Source: Phyllobacterium sp. 628 (GTDB taxonomy: Bacteria; Pseudomonadota; Alphaproteobacteria; Rhizobiales; Rhizobiaceae). From it: a stretch of 64,000 bases of DNA. Positions 43,964 through 53,272 of the stretch are shown here, piece by piece (the first letter of the stretch is position 1; each line of letters begins with the position of its first letter). Under the pieces are notes generated by a model. It searched no databases, had not been told where the DNA came from, and worked only from the letters and a program-made list of their open reading frames with translations. Both the position numbers and the translations under genes were made by a program. The stretch lies in the NCBI RefSeq assembly GCF_014189505.1, contig NZ_CP050300.1, forward strand, positions 186,001-250,000. The letters run 5' to 3'.

Positions 43964-45295
43964 TCACAAACTCCCGTTGAAGAGACCGTCATAGAGTGCA
44001 CCAACCGCTTGATGATAACGCTCGGGCGAAAAAAATTCTGCTTGTTTTGGGCCGAGTTTTGCAAGGTGATCGCAAAGATCATTATCATTTGCCAGAGCCT
44101 TCACCGCGTTGCGAAGTGAATCAGTATCGTACGGATCGATCAGCAATGCGGCATCACCAGCAATCTCGGGCACCGAGCCCTCTGTCGACGTCAGCACCGG
44201 TGTACCAAGCTGCATCGACTCCAGAACCGGCAAGCCAAATCCCTCGTAAAGAGACGGGAACAGAACAGCTCTGGCACCGCGCACCAAACTGATAAGCAAG
44301 GAGTAGGAGACGAAATCGAACCGATGAATACGGCGGCCCGGTACAATTCGATTTTCTGTCTGCGAATAAAACCGAAAACGCTCATCATCAATCAGCAACT
44401 GAGTCTGATCGCCCTTCCAACCGGGCGCACCAACAATAATCAGGGGTATATCGACTTTGGCTGACAGATAAGCCTCGACCAAACGCGACAGGTTCTTCTT
44501 GGGCTCAAACGCTCCAAAGAACAGAAAGTACTTTTTCCAATCCAGATTAAAGATGCCGGCGATTTCATCCGCCGCAACATCCTGAGGCTTGTTGCGCAGA
44601 TCCAGCGGGACGTGGACAGCCTGGTAGGTATTGGTAACCCGTTTCTCATCCACATTGAGAATCTTGATGATATCCTGTCTCGATGTTTCAGATACCGTCA
44701 CGATATGGTCAGCAGTTTTGGCCAGATGACGCACCAGCTTGTAATGATACCGCTTGTTGTCTTCAGTCAGATAGGGCAGGCGCAATGGAACCAGATCGTG
44801 AATGGTACAAATGTTGAGTGATTTACGGGCCCTGAGTGGCAATGGATAAGTCGTGTGGAAAAGATCAGGCGCCTTATCGAAAGACAGCGGCAAGCTCTTT
44901 CCAAAAACCTTGAAATGCTGCCTCGCCAAGGCAAATACATCGTTGTTGGCATAAAGAAATTCTGAATCCATCACGTTGCCTTGCAGAGATTTCGTGATGA
45001 CAGTCCCGGTCAAGGGTATCTGTGTTGGTTTTATGCCCAATGGAGCTGCAATCTGGCGGCGCAACCAGCGCCGGCCAAGGGCCACAGGGCCAAGCTTTCT
45101 CAAAGCATTGTCGTCAAACAAGACCACTTCGCGGAGCATCGGATCTTTGGGCAGTTTACCCTGAACCGAATGAACAATGCCGGTCTGATAATCGAGATTC
45201 CGGGCCGTCTGGATCAGGCCACGCGTATATGTCGCAACTCCAGTACCCTTCTGCATGGACAGATTAAGGCCGTCATACAATATGGTTTTTACCAT
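43964..45295 (-). CDS. Glycosyltransferase, family 4 (GT-B)
   Basis: The 443-residue enzyme has NICTIHDLVPLRLPYLTEDN (as two blocks near residues 158-177), VTVSETSRQDIIKIL, KYFLFFGAFEPKKNLSRLVE (about residues 252-271), and the donor site FPSLYEGFGLPVLESMQLGT (about residues 354-373) with the EX7E motif. AAAGGAAG lies 5 bases before the ATG. It heads the pair with the hypothetical protein at 42800. Confidence 0.9.
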   Translation of the reverse strand: MVKTILYDGLNLSMQKGTGVATYTRGLIQTARNLDYQTGIVHSVQGKLPKDPMLREVVLFDDNALRKLGPVALGRRWLRRQIAAPLGIKPTQIPLTGTVITKSLQGNVMDSEFLYANNDVFALARQHFKVFGKSLPLSFDKAPDLFHTTYPLPLRARKSLNICTIHDLVPLRLPYLTEDNKRYHYKLVRHLAKTADHIVTVSETSRQDIIKILNVDEKRVTNTYQAVHVPLDLRNKPQDVAADEIAGIFNLDWKKYFLFFGAFEPKKNLSRLVEAYLSAKVDIPLIIVGAPGWKGDQTQLLIDDERFRFYSQTENRIVPGRRIHRFDFVSYSLLISLVRGARAVLFPSLYEGFGLPVLESMQLGTPVLTSTEGSVPEIAGDAALLIDPYDTDSLRNAVKALANDNDLCDHLAKLGPKQAEFFSPERYHQAVGALYDGLFNGSL

Positions 45296-45335
45296 GACGG
45301 CTTCCTTTCAATATGGATATTGACTCTGTGCATTT

Positions 45336-46199
45336 TCATGAAGGTTCATTCATCGAGAGTACCAAAAGCCAATCCTCCCCAAAATTCTCACTCAGCAATT
45401 CATGAGTCGACACGGAATGGGTTTGCCCCTTGTAATCCAGTCGTCGCAGCGTGCCATAAACCGACATCATTTGTTCAATGAAGTCAGGTCCATTTTTGTA
45501 GCGTTCAGCATTGAATTCCAACACAATCATCGGTTTGTGCTGCCTGATCGTTTCTTTCATTCCGTCAAAGATTCGCTGTTCGCCGCCTTCTGCGTCAATT
45601 TTGATGAAATCAACCCGTTCGTATGATGCGCAAAGCTGATCCAGCGACGTTTCCGGTACGTTCAAAATTGCACCCACAAGAGGATCGGCAATAAACCAGG
45701 GTTCCACAACGGTCGCATTTTTGGGTTCGTTGTAAGGTACAAAAAGCGGAGCGACGCCTGTTGTCTCATCACCTAGAATAACCGCTTCAATTCTGGTGCG
45801 CCGCAAAAAGCCATTCAAGTCGATTGATCGCCGCAAAAAATCCACAGCATGCGGATTGGGCTCCACAGCCAAAAGCCTTCCCGCAGCGCCCACAAGTTCA
45901 GCGAGCAAAACAGAGTAATAACCAAAATTGGCGCCGACATCGACAGCGACCATTCCCGCGCGAATATTGCGCGCGCAGAACTGGGTCAGCCAGATTTCCC
46001 AGTAACCGTCGAGCAGGAGATGTGATCCGAACCCACGATCACGTGTATCGAGATAGAATTTATAGCGGCCAAGAATACGCACAAGCGCCGTATAATCACC
46101 GAGATATGCACTCTTCGCGAGGTTCTGAACGGCTATTTCCAGATCCTGGCGCTTTAGATTGGCAATTTCATGAAGGTGAAGCAGTGACTGGGATGGCAT
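45336..46199 (-). CDS. FkbM-family methyltransferase
   Basis: The 287-residue protein has MVAVDVGANFGYYSVLLAEL (SAM motif I, about residues 83-102), LLAVEPNPHAVDFLRRSI and FIKIDAEGGEQRIFDGM (about residues 200-216). It lacks the DUF4214-like head of the FkbM protein at 25249, so the two are distinct. It is 40 bases upstream of the GT4 gene on the same strand and probably methylates a capsule sugar. Confidence 0.88.
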   Translation of the reverse strand: MPSQSLLHLHEIANLKRQDLEIAVQNLAKSAYLGDYTALVRILGRYKFYLDTRDRGFGSHLLLDGYWEIWLTQFCARNIRAGMVAVDVGANFGYYSVLLAELVGAAGRLLAVEPNPHAVDFLRRSIDLNGFLRRTRIEAVILGDETTGVAPLFVPYNEPKNATVVEPWFIADPLVGAILNVPETSLDQLCASYERVDFIKIDAEGGEQRIFDGMKETIRQHKPMIVLEFNAERYKNGPDFIEQMMSVYGTLRRLDYKGQTHSVSTHELLSENFGEDWLLVLSMNEPS

Positions 46200-46306
46200 G
46201 GCATGTTCTCACTAGAGCTGTTCCCAAGCAGGAAACATAGTACAGTGATGGTTTCAGTTATATTATTATCCCACAAGACTTACACCCGGAGATTATTCCC
46301 CTTTTT

Positions 46307-47572
46307 CTATTTTATTGCAGCAGCGTTAATGGCGAGAGATGTTGCCGATAGCGCTGGCGAGCTGATGCCCGAGAATACAGCCATAACCTTCTGCCATTCG
46401 GCACCGGAAGCGTTGGCGATATAGATGACGTCCCGCGGCTGCATTTCAAACCTTTGCATCGCAAGCAACGTGCTCGTATTCTTCATGTTAAACCGGTAAA
46501 CCACGGGGATGTACTCCCCGGAATTATTGAGAGAACTGCCGGCGGGAATGAAACGCCGCGCAACCGACGCCATTTCATAGCGCAAGACAAAGACACCTTT
46601 GGCGTCGGCACGATTATCATTCAGACCAGCTGCTTTCGCCAGCGCATCCGCCATGGAAATGCGCGATGCTTCAAACGGAATTTCCGCATTGCGCCCGGCC
46701 GCACCCAGCACAAGGATTGTACGCGGCTCACGCACCACCGTAATGAGATCGCCTGAACGGACGCGAATATTCTCGGCCGGATTATCGATCAGTGTGTCGA
46801 ACGGTATCCTTGCAGTGGCGCCGTTACGCGTCAGCCTGATAATGCTTTCGCTTGCCCCGGCGCGAATGCCGCCGGAAGATGCGATGACATCAAGAATCCG
46901 CTCGCCCGCACCCGTCAACGAAATCCGCGCACCGGACGCAACTTCACCCGTCACGGTTACCGCATTGGCGGTGCTGCGCTGAATGGTCACCAGAGCCTGC
47001 GGCTGAACAGCCTTGCCCTCCAGGGCACTCGATATCTGCCGTTCGACCTGTGATGGCGTTCGGCCTGAAACCCTGATGCGGCCGGCATAGGGCACGGCAA
47101 TTGTGCCATCCCCCGAAACAGTTTGCGCCGGAATTGTCGTTGAACCGCCCGATGATTGCTGAACACCCGACGCCGTGAGATTTCCACCAAACAGACTTCC
47201 GGGAGGTGCCTCCCATAAGTTGACACCAATAATATCGCCAACGGCGATACTGAGTTCGCTTGTCCGGGGGCCAGCGCCGAAATGGCTGACCAGACTTTCA
47301 CGCGGGCGCACTGCCGCATAGGAAAGAACAGCATCGTTCACATCAACCATCGCATAGTTGATGTGCGTTTCAGTCTTTCTCTGTTCAATAACCTGATTGG
47401 CTGACGGACCGGAACTGGGAAGGGCGCAACCAGACAGTGCCGCTGCGATGACAATCACCGAAACGACCGGTAAATTCCTCAATGCGGTACTGCTTGCTTT
47501 GAATGTGTCTGACAGAACATATTCTGACAGCGCGAAAGTCGGCAATGGCACTCGAATTCGTCTGCTCAGCAT
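46307..47572 (-). CDS. Outer-membrane polysaccharide export lipoprotein (Wza/KpsD/BexD class)
   Basis: The 421-residue protein has a lipoprotein signal with lipobox LSGC (cysteine near residue 49). A polysaccharide export domain follows (VGDIIGVNLWEAP, GDGTIAVPYAGRIRVSGRTP, about residues 106-178). Then come SLBB-type beta-grasp repeats (VTVTGEVASGARISLTGAGE; ILVLGAAGRNAEIPFEASRI). It should form the outer-membrane exit channel for the capsule with the KpsE proteins. Its long N-terminus (about 30 residues before the hydrophobic part) suggests the true start could be internal, but no later ATG precedes the lipobox. It follows the AraC pseudogene by 3 bases. Confidence 0.88.
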   Translation of the reverse strand: MLSRRIRVPLPTFALSEYVLSDTFKASSTALRNLPVVSVIVIAAALSGCALPSSGPSANQVIEQRKTETHINYAMVDVNDAVLSYAAVRPRESLVSHFGAGPRTSELSIAVGDIIGVNLWEAPPGSLFGGNLTASGVQQSSGGSTTIPAQTVSGDGTIAVPYAGRIRVSGRTPSQVERQISSALEGKAVQPQALVTIQRSTANAVTVTGEVASGARISLTGAGERILDVIASSGGIRAGASESIIRLTRNGATARIPFDTLIDNPAENIRVRSGDLITVVREPRTILVLGAAGRNAEIPFEASRISMADALAKAAGLNDNRADAKGVFVLRYEMASVARRFIPAGSSLNNSGEYIPVVYRFNMKNTSTLLAMQRFEMQPRDVIYIANASGAEWQKVMAVFSGISSPALSATSLAINAAAIK

Positions 47573-47575
47573 GTC

Positions 47576-48569
47576 TTACGCGCTCTTTTCATGAAACCGC
47601 ATCATTGCTGATGGACTCATTCCATATGCATTCCGGTAGAGTGACGAAAACCGCCCCGGGTTCGAAAACTGAAGATGCATTGCCAGATCGGTTACATTGC
47701 GGGCGCTGCCGCTAACGATGGCATCGTGCGCCGCTGACAACCGGTATTCACACAGGATATGCATGGGGCTCGTGTCACGATATTCCTTGAACATCCGCTG
47801 CAGCGCGCGCGAACTGCACCCTGCTGCGGCTGCAATCTCGTCAAGCGTGATCGAATTGTGGATATTCTCCCGCATGAATGCTTCGGCATTCTGCAGATAA
47901 CGCGGGGAAATGCGGCGCGAGGACTGATTGTTCAGCGCATTCACATTGTCCGGCTTGGTCATAAACAACTTGGCCAATAACAACCGCTCGTAGACTTCCC
48001 GCCAGAACATCACGACCCGAACTGGTTGCAGCGGCAATATCCTCGCTGACATAGCAAAGTGTCTGATACAGTGCCGATGCACTGCCCGTCCGGAAATCAT
48101 GCAACGGGGAGAAAGCCAATTCCTGAAAATAAGGCCGCCGCATCAAACGTTCAAAATGCTCGCGCAAGGTCGGTACAGGAACCAGATATGTCACCCAGGA
48201 TGTTCCAGGGTATAGTTTTGCCTTTACTCCAGCACGATCAAAAACACTGGTGGCATTACCAGCGACAACATTTTGTATTTTACGATTCTTAGTATCAACA
48301 AGATCAATGGCGCCTTTGAGTATAAATATAAAGCTTAGAGTTGTACCGACCCCATTCGAAACAACCTCCAGACGGCCATTTGTTTCGCCGTAGATAATAG
48401 ATGTCTGTTGAAGTGTGCAGATTTGCCTTTTGAAACCGTAACGGCCTTGCTCATCTGGAAAACTAGTCCAGCGCCAATTTTCGTCGATCTTCTCAATTTT
48501 ATTTGAGATATCGTCGCTTGAACTTGAAATAGATCTGTATTCAGAACGTTCCATCGGATTTTTATACAT
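47576..48569 (-). pseudogene. AraC-family regulator broken by a one-base frameshift
   Basis: Two overlapping minus-strand frames together make one AraC-type regulator. The first (48569 down to about 48009) gives the N-terminal sensor part up to YVSEDIAAATSSGRD. The second (from about 48007) continues FWREVYERLLLAKLFMTKPD and holds the helix-turn-helix pair: HNSITLDEIAAAAGCSSRAL, then ARNVTDLAMHLQFSNPGRFS. Joining them needs one base (about 48008) to be skipped, so the sequence has one extra base there. A GGGGGAG sequence precedes the ATG at 48569. If real, the mutation removes the DNA-binding domain. It sits directly upstream of the export lipoprotein gene. Confidence 0.8.
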
Positions 48570-49073
48570 TTCTCCCCCAAAGAAACCCAAATACCGCCAA
48601 ACAACTTCCTTAATTGACGCCTCAGATTAACTTTAGACATTCAACGAATTATAAATTAAGAGAAACTTTCTAGAAATAGCAACTAAAGAAATCAGTTTTT
48701 CAAGTTTTTCATCGTTTTAGATTAATATGAAATTTGAAGACAAATTTAGATATCCCATACAATACCAAACAATTGTTTCTTCATAGAGAACTATGAACAT
48801 TGTTTTCAATAAATATATTGACGTTAATGTGAGAAAAATGGCGCTTATTATGCTTGCTTGTCGCAAAGTGTATATCTTTACATCGAGATATATCAGCGGC
48901 GAACAATAGAAAAAACGGCGGCTTGTATGGATGCACTGATATCAGAACGACGGCATAAGACGAAAGGCGCGGTGATACGGCGAAAGCAACCACTGACTTT
49001 GTGGGTGTGCGGTCGTTTTCAGGCGGAGTTTTTCACGAAAATATCGGGAAGTGATTCTCTGATCCGTTCACAC
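48570..49073. other. AT-rich gap without a convincing gene
   Basis: About 500 bases upstream of the AraC pseudogene are rich in A and T, with several short open frames on both strands whose composition and lack of ribosome sites make them unlikely to be genes. It probably carries the regulator promoter; no clear promoter, repeat or RNA could be assigned. Confidence 0.5.
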
Positions 49074-49346
49074 CTAGGGCTTGGTGTTCGGATTGAGCGG
49101 TGAAGCATCGACAGCCGCCTGGATTGTCCGTGATGTCACGGAAGGGCGGGCCCGGTTGGCAGCATCGATCATCTCGTTTGAAGGGTCGCGCATGACATTA
49201 TAGACAACCGGAATTGCCGCCTTGGCGTATTCGCGGTAGGTCTGGCGAACAAAATCAGGGATACTGTCCCAGTGCTGACTGCCAGTATACTTCTGGGAGT
49301 GAATCGCCTTCGCAATGGATTCTATAAGGTTTTCATGCGTAATCAT
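49074..49346 (-). CDS. Small hypothetical protein (90 residues)
   Basis: The frame starts at ATG 49346 with AAGGTGAG 9 bases upstream, a good ribosome site. It encodes a mainly helical acidic/basic protein (MITHENLIESIAKAIHSQKY at the start; VRQTYREYAKAAIPVVYNVM near residues 33-52). I do not recognise the family; the segment YREYAKAAIPVV resembles small phage- or plasmid-encoded proteins. It lies alone in a gene-poor region. Confidence 0.55.
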   Translation of the reverse strand: MITHENLIESIAKAIHSQKYTGSQHWDSIPDFVRQTYREYAKAAIPVVYNVMRDPSNEMIDAANRARPSVTSRTIQAAVDASPLNPNTKP

Positions 49347-49770
49347 AAATCATTTCTCACCTTGGCTGCTAGTTCATAGGCAACGCGATAATTCCGTATG
49401 TATATTTGTTATATATGTAGAGCGCGAATATTTTTTTGCGACAGAGTAAACATCGATAATTTGCTCACTTGTTACAAGGTCTTTACTGCGTTCCACCGCC
49501 GAGAAAAATAAATATGGTTAGCAGCATCCACTCTGACGTTGCAAATGTATGCTTCGAGGGATTTTGGCAATGTTGCAACCACGGGTCTAGTACAAATTTT
49601 GTTGAAACAGCCCCATTCGGCTGATTGATATTGCAGACATAGAGTGAGGAACCGGCGTACCGGAGACCTGAGCGCGCAGCCCGGCAAGCGAATTTATATA
49701 TTGACCGGTAAAGTCATATTTTATAACACCCTGTACAGGCTGACGCGTCGCGGGCCAGTAAAATTATGGA
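49347..49770. other. Intergenic stretch with no recognised gene
   Basis: About 420 bases separate the small hypothetical gene from the palindromic element. The first 100 are AT-rich and probably hold the promoter of the small gene. Short open frames are present but have no ribosome sites or family motifs. No TGA-N9-TCA iron box is seen. Confidence 0.5.
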
Positions 49771-50135
49771 CGCTAGAGCAAGTTTTGTTTATTTGGAGCC
49801 GTTCTGCCGGAGGGAATTTGTGGGCAAGGTCAAGGGGTTTGACAAGACCGATGTTTACCCATCGGGTGAAGTCAAAGCCCGCAGGAATTGGGCCAAATTC
49901 ACCCGGCCCACCGGTTGAACCGCATTTCTGCCGAAATGCGGATAATTCGACCGGCAGATATGAAAGCTTGTTGGTTTGCACAGCAAACCAACGGCTGGGT
50001 TTCCGGCTGGCGGACACCCACTTTGTCAGGCAGCTCCGTCCGATGGGTAAACATCGACCTTGCTACCTTTCGCGTGGATTGTCTCGCCATCCGAGAAACA
50101 GAACTGGCTTCGAATAAACAAAATTTGCTCTAGCG
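49771..50135. mobile_element. 365-bp MITE-like element with terminal inverted repeats and nested palindromes
   Basis: The left end (49771-49806, beginning CGCTAGAGCAAGTTTTGTTT) and the reverse complement of the right end (50099-50135, beginning CGCTAGAGCAAATTTTGTTT) match over about 36 bases with three differences and one indel. Inside are a perfect 17-bp inverted pair (49849-49865 with 50040-50056), a 10-bp hairpin at 49970-49992, an 8-bp hairpin at 49921-49940, and 8-bp arms at 49863-49870 with 49898-49905. No transposase is encoded; the open frames within are by-products of the symmetry. No clear target-site duplication is seen. It ends 25 bases before the esterase start. Confidence 0.72.
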
Positions 50136-50159
50136 TTCCATCGCCCAAGTCACGGACCC

Positions 50160-51043
50160 ATGCCTGCATTTCCAAATTCATCACCTGCCACCATTGGCAA
50201 CACCACGTTTCATGATGTCGTGTCGAAACAGAACGGCGGGATATATCGCATCTTTGTCTATCGGCCGTCTGGTGCAGCACCGAAAGATGGATGGCCGGTG
50301 CTTTACATGACCGACGGCAACGCCGTTATTGCCACAGCTGTCGATGCCATGCGGGCACAGGCAAATTACCCCAGCGGTACAAATGTGGGATACGGCGTCA
50401 TCGTCACTATCGGCTATCCGCTTGATGCAGCCTATGATCCATTGCGCCGCTCATGGGATCTTGGCCCGCCTCCGGGTCAAACCTATCCACCCTTCTATGA
50501 GAACAGCCCGGAGGTCAAAACCGGAGGAGCTGAAGAGTTCCTGACCTTTATTGAGGACCAGATCAAACCGATGATCGAGGCCAGTGTGCCGATTGACCGG
50601 AATCGCCAGGCAATATTTGGCCATTCCTTTGGTGGACTGTTTGTTCTCTACAGCCTGTTCACCCGGCCATCTGCCTTCACCACATGGATAGCCGCAAGTG
50701 CATCCATCTATTGGGAAGATTGCGCGATCAATAAGTTTTATTCCCAATTTGCGGCCAACCCTGCAACCCGCCCGGGTGCCCGGCTCTTTTATCCTGCGGT
50801 GAATATGAGACCGATAAACTGGCACCATTCCAGCGGGGCGCGGCCGACGAAACCGAAAGACTGGCGCAAAAGCAAGTCACCCGGAATGATATGTATTCCA
50901 CCGAACTCATGAACAAGCTCAACGGCCTGCCGGATCAGCCGGTTCGAACACAGTTCGAGATTCATCCGGGGGAAAATCACATGTCGCTGCTGCCGGTTGC
51001 CGTCAACCGTGCTATTCAAGCAGCGTTCGCTGTCAGAAAGTAA
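50160..51043 (+). pseudogene. Siderophore-type esterase (esterase D/Fes/IroE-like) broken by a one-base deletion
   Basis: The frame from ATG 50160 gives an alpha/beta hydrolase: GGIYRIFVYRPSG, DGWPVLYMTDGNAV, and the nucleophile elbow FGHSFGGLFVLYSLF with Ser near residue 158. After PGARLF (about residue 210) the frame goes wrong at a TTTT run (50787-50790). Restoring one T gives LFLSCGEYETDKLAPFQRGA and a further 75 residues ending GENHMSLLPVAVNRA, including the catalytic histidine, and an intact 294-residue protein with its stop at 51043. As read, the protein ends at 50912 and lacks the histidine. By position it would hydrolyse the ester bonds of the siderophore to free iron. Confidence 0.8.
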
Positions 51044-51068
51044 CCTGAGACTGCCGGGGAGGAATCCG

Positions 51069-51827
51069 ATGCTGCCATGCGCCTCTCTGGCGGATCTGCC
51101 CGAAGCATCAGCCCCGCGTGCCGGCCATCCCTCAGCTGATATCTGGTGGTGGCCTTATCGAACACAAGATGATTGGAATAGAATCAGGCAGACGCTGGCT
51201 GTAGACGAACAGACGCGGGCCGATCGATTTCATTTCAGCAAGGATGCCACCGCATTCATGGCCGGACGCTATTTGCAGCGCACTGTCCTGTCGGCCTATT
51301 CAGCTATACCAGCACCTGCTCTGATCATAGCCACAGGCACCAATGGCAAACCGTATCTCGCAGATCAGGCAGGCGGAGAGAATATTACATTCAACCTGAG
51401 CAATACTGACGGGCTGGCGGTTTTCATCATAAGCCGGAACTGTTCAGCTGTTGGTATCGACGTGGAAACCAGATCGGCGCTGCTTGAGCCGCAAACGGCA
51501 GACCTGTTCTGCTCACCAGCTGAACTTGAAACACTCTCAACGCTTCAAGGCCCTGAACGCCAGTCATTGCTGCTGGCCTACTGGACTCTGAAGGAAAGTT
51601 TCCTCAAAGCCACCGGGCATGGACTTACAGTCGCACCGCATTCTCTGAATGTCAGGCTCGACCCGATGACAAAAGCCATTTCCGTTGATAGCGCATTGGC
51701 AGCAGACGGCGCCGATTGGCACCATCGCCTGCTTCACTCGGCGAGCAATCACCTGATTGCCATTTCAACTCGATCAGACCGGGCAGACCTCATGCTGCGT
51801 CAGCACAGGCTCCCCGATCCTCATTAA
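51069..51827 (+). CDS. 4'-phosphopantetheinyl transferase (Sfp/EntD class)
   Basis: The 252-residue protein shows the Sfp-family motifs: GTNGKPYLA, FNLSNTDGLAVFI, VGIDVETRSA (Mg-binding Asp/Glu, about residues 135-144) and WTLKESFLKATGHGL (about residues 175-189). It loads phosphopantetheine on the carrier domain of the NRPS at 53273. GGGGAGGAA lies before the ATG at 51069; a longer frame to 50997 overlaps the esterase remnant and is rejected. It is the counterpart of VbsP in vicibactin clusters. It converges on the monooxygenase gene, 4 bases away. Confidence 0.92.
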   Translation: MLPCASLADLPEASAPRAGHPSADIWWWPYRTQDDWNRIRQTLAVDEQTRADRFHFSKDATAFMAGRYLQRTVLSAYSAIPAPALIIATGTNGKPYLADQAGGENITFNLSNTDGLAVFIISRNCSAVGIDVETRSALLEPQTADLFCSPAELETLSTLQGPERQSLLLAYWTLKESFLKATGHGLTVAPHSLNVRLDPMTKAISVDSALAADGADWHHRLLHSASNHLIAISTRSDRADLMLRQHRLPDPH

Positions 51828-51831
51828 CGGT

Positions 51832-53178
51832 TCAGTACTCCGCAGCGACAGACTGGCCAAGCGCTTCATGCCCACTGGAAAGCCAGTTGATCTGCGAGTC
51901 GTGCGGCTCCAGATCAAAATGGTCGCGGCCTGTCATTGTGTTGATGATATGGGCACTGCGCCAAGCCATTAAACTAAGTTGCGAGTCGGCAATACCATGG
52001 CTGTAGCGGCCAGCATTCTGGGCAAAGATGCGGTTCTGTTTTGGCCCATTCCAGTTCAGACAATATTCGTCATTGAGGGCAGGGCGGCTATTGCGGTCAA
52101 ACTGGATGCGATCCTGCAAACCGGAAAGCGCTTCCGGCAATTTGAACTGATAGCCGGTGGCTAGGACAATCGCATCCGCATGGGCGACCTCTACACCACC
52201 ATCGAAGCGGTTGCGCACGATCAGGCGGTAGCCATCCTTGTCGGCTTCCACCTGAATGACATCGCGGTTGGGTGACAGCTTGGCCTCGATATCGCGGCCT
52301 TCGAGATAGCGCAGGCTGTAAAGGCGGCGATAGATCGAATTGATGGTGGACAGCGACAGCCCGTCACTTGTCAGAATCGATGCCTTCAGCGCTTCCAGCT
52401 TCTGATCATTGTTGAGGTTGAGATAGGCGTAGACATATTCCGGTGAGAACACCTGATTGGAGAAAGCGGTATCGTTGATCGGCTCGAAATTGGTCCGGCG
52501 GCTGAACCAGTTCAGTTCCTTCAGTTCGGACTTCGAGTTCAGGATGGATTCAACCACCTCTCCGCCACTCTGACCACCGCCAATCACCGCAATGCGTGAT
52601 GCATTCAGACCGGGCAGGCGGAATTTTGCTTCGGAATTGTGGAAACAGCGGTCACCCAGAAACGGCGTCGCCCATGATGGCATGAACGGTGTGGTGCCTG
52701 TTCCAAGAACGATGTTCTTTGCGGCAACGCTGCCATTGTCGAAGCGGACGACAAACCGGTCCTTGTCATGATTGACCTCGCGCACCGGGGTGTCAAACGA
52801 CACGTTGTTCAACTGACCGGCCACCCACGCGAGATATTGGGCGAATTCCCGTCGTGGCACGGCGTCGTAATGGGCATTCAAAAATGCGTAGAGACGTTTG
52901 TGTGCAACGAGATAGGACACAAAGGACCATGGGCTCGTCGGCATGACGGGCGTGACAAGATCTTTCAGATAGGACGATTGCAACTCAACATCCGGCAGCA
53001 TCATGCCTGGGTGCCAGTCGAAATTCGTCCGGCGCTCGTAGAAGTGCGCCTTCATATCGCCGACGCCGTCAAGCAGCGCCGCTAGGCTCAAATTGGAAGG
53101 ACCGACACCGATACCCGCCAGATCGAGCGTCTCGTTCGGTTGGCGTGCATGATCATTGTTCGCAAACATGGCAGTCAT
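51832..53178 (-). CDS. L-ornithine/L-lysine N-monooxygenase (PvdA/IucD/VbsO family)
   Basis: The 448-residue flavoenzyme has DLAGIGVGPSNLSLAALLDG (FAD-binding, about residues 19-38), WHPGMMLPDVELQSSYLKDL (substrate/FAD loop), IAVIGGGQSGGEVVESIL (NADPH-binding, about residues 195-212) and IVLATGYQFKLPE (about residues 343-355). It hydroxylates the side-chain amine of ornithine or lysine, the first step to a hydroxamate. AAGGA precedes the ATG. In the order MbtH-NRPS-monooxygenase it matches vbsG-S-O, so ornithine is the more likely substrate, but sequence alone does not decide. Confidence 0.9.
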   Translation of the reverse strand: MTAMFANNDHARQPNETLDLAGIGVGPSNLSLAALLDGVGDMKAHFYERRTNFDWHPGMMLPDVELQSSYLKDLVTPVMPTSPWSFVSYLVAHKRLYAFLNAHYDAVPRREFAQYLAWVAGQLNNVSFDTPVREVNHDKDRFVVRFDNGSVAAKNIVLGTGTTPFMPSWATPFLGDRCFHNSEAKFRLPGLNASRIAVIGGGQSGGEVVESILNSKSELKELNWFSRRTNFEPINDTAFSNQVFSPEYVYAYLNLNNDQKLEALKASILTSDGLSLSTINSIYRRLYSLRYLEGRDIEAKLSPNRDVIQVEADKDGYRLIVRNRFDGGVEVAHADAIVLATGYQFKLPEALSGLQDRIQFDRNSRPALNDEYCLNWNGPKQNRIFAQNAGRYSHGIADSQLSLMAWRSAHIINTMTGRDHFDLEPHDSQINWLSSGHEALGQSVAAEY

Positions 53179-53272
53179 CAGAATTCCTTTCCGTGATCAT
53201 CATTCCAAGATTGGCCCTATCGGGCCTCGTCCAGGCGGTGGGAGAGCCGGCTATGGAATGCCTGTGATCCGA

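Noticed and set aside
48858..49103. 81-codon plus-strand frame in the AT-rich gap
   Set aside because: No ribosome site or family motif, and it overlaps the better-supported small gene at 49074-49346.
49644..50133. Several open frames on both strands across the palindromic element
   Set aside because: They arise from the symmetry of the inverted repeats; none has a ribosome site, and the frames mirror one another.
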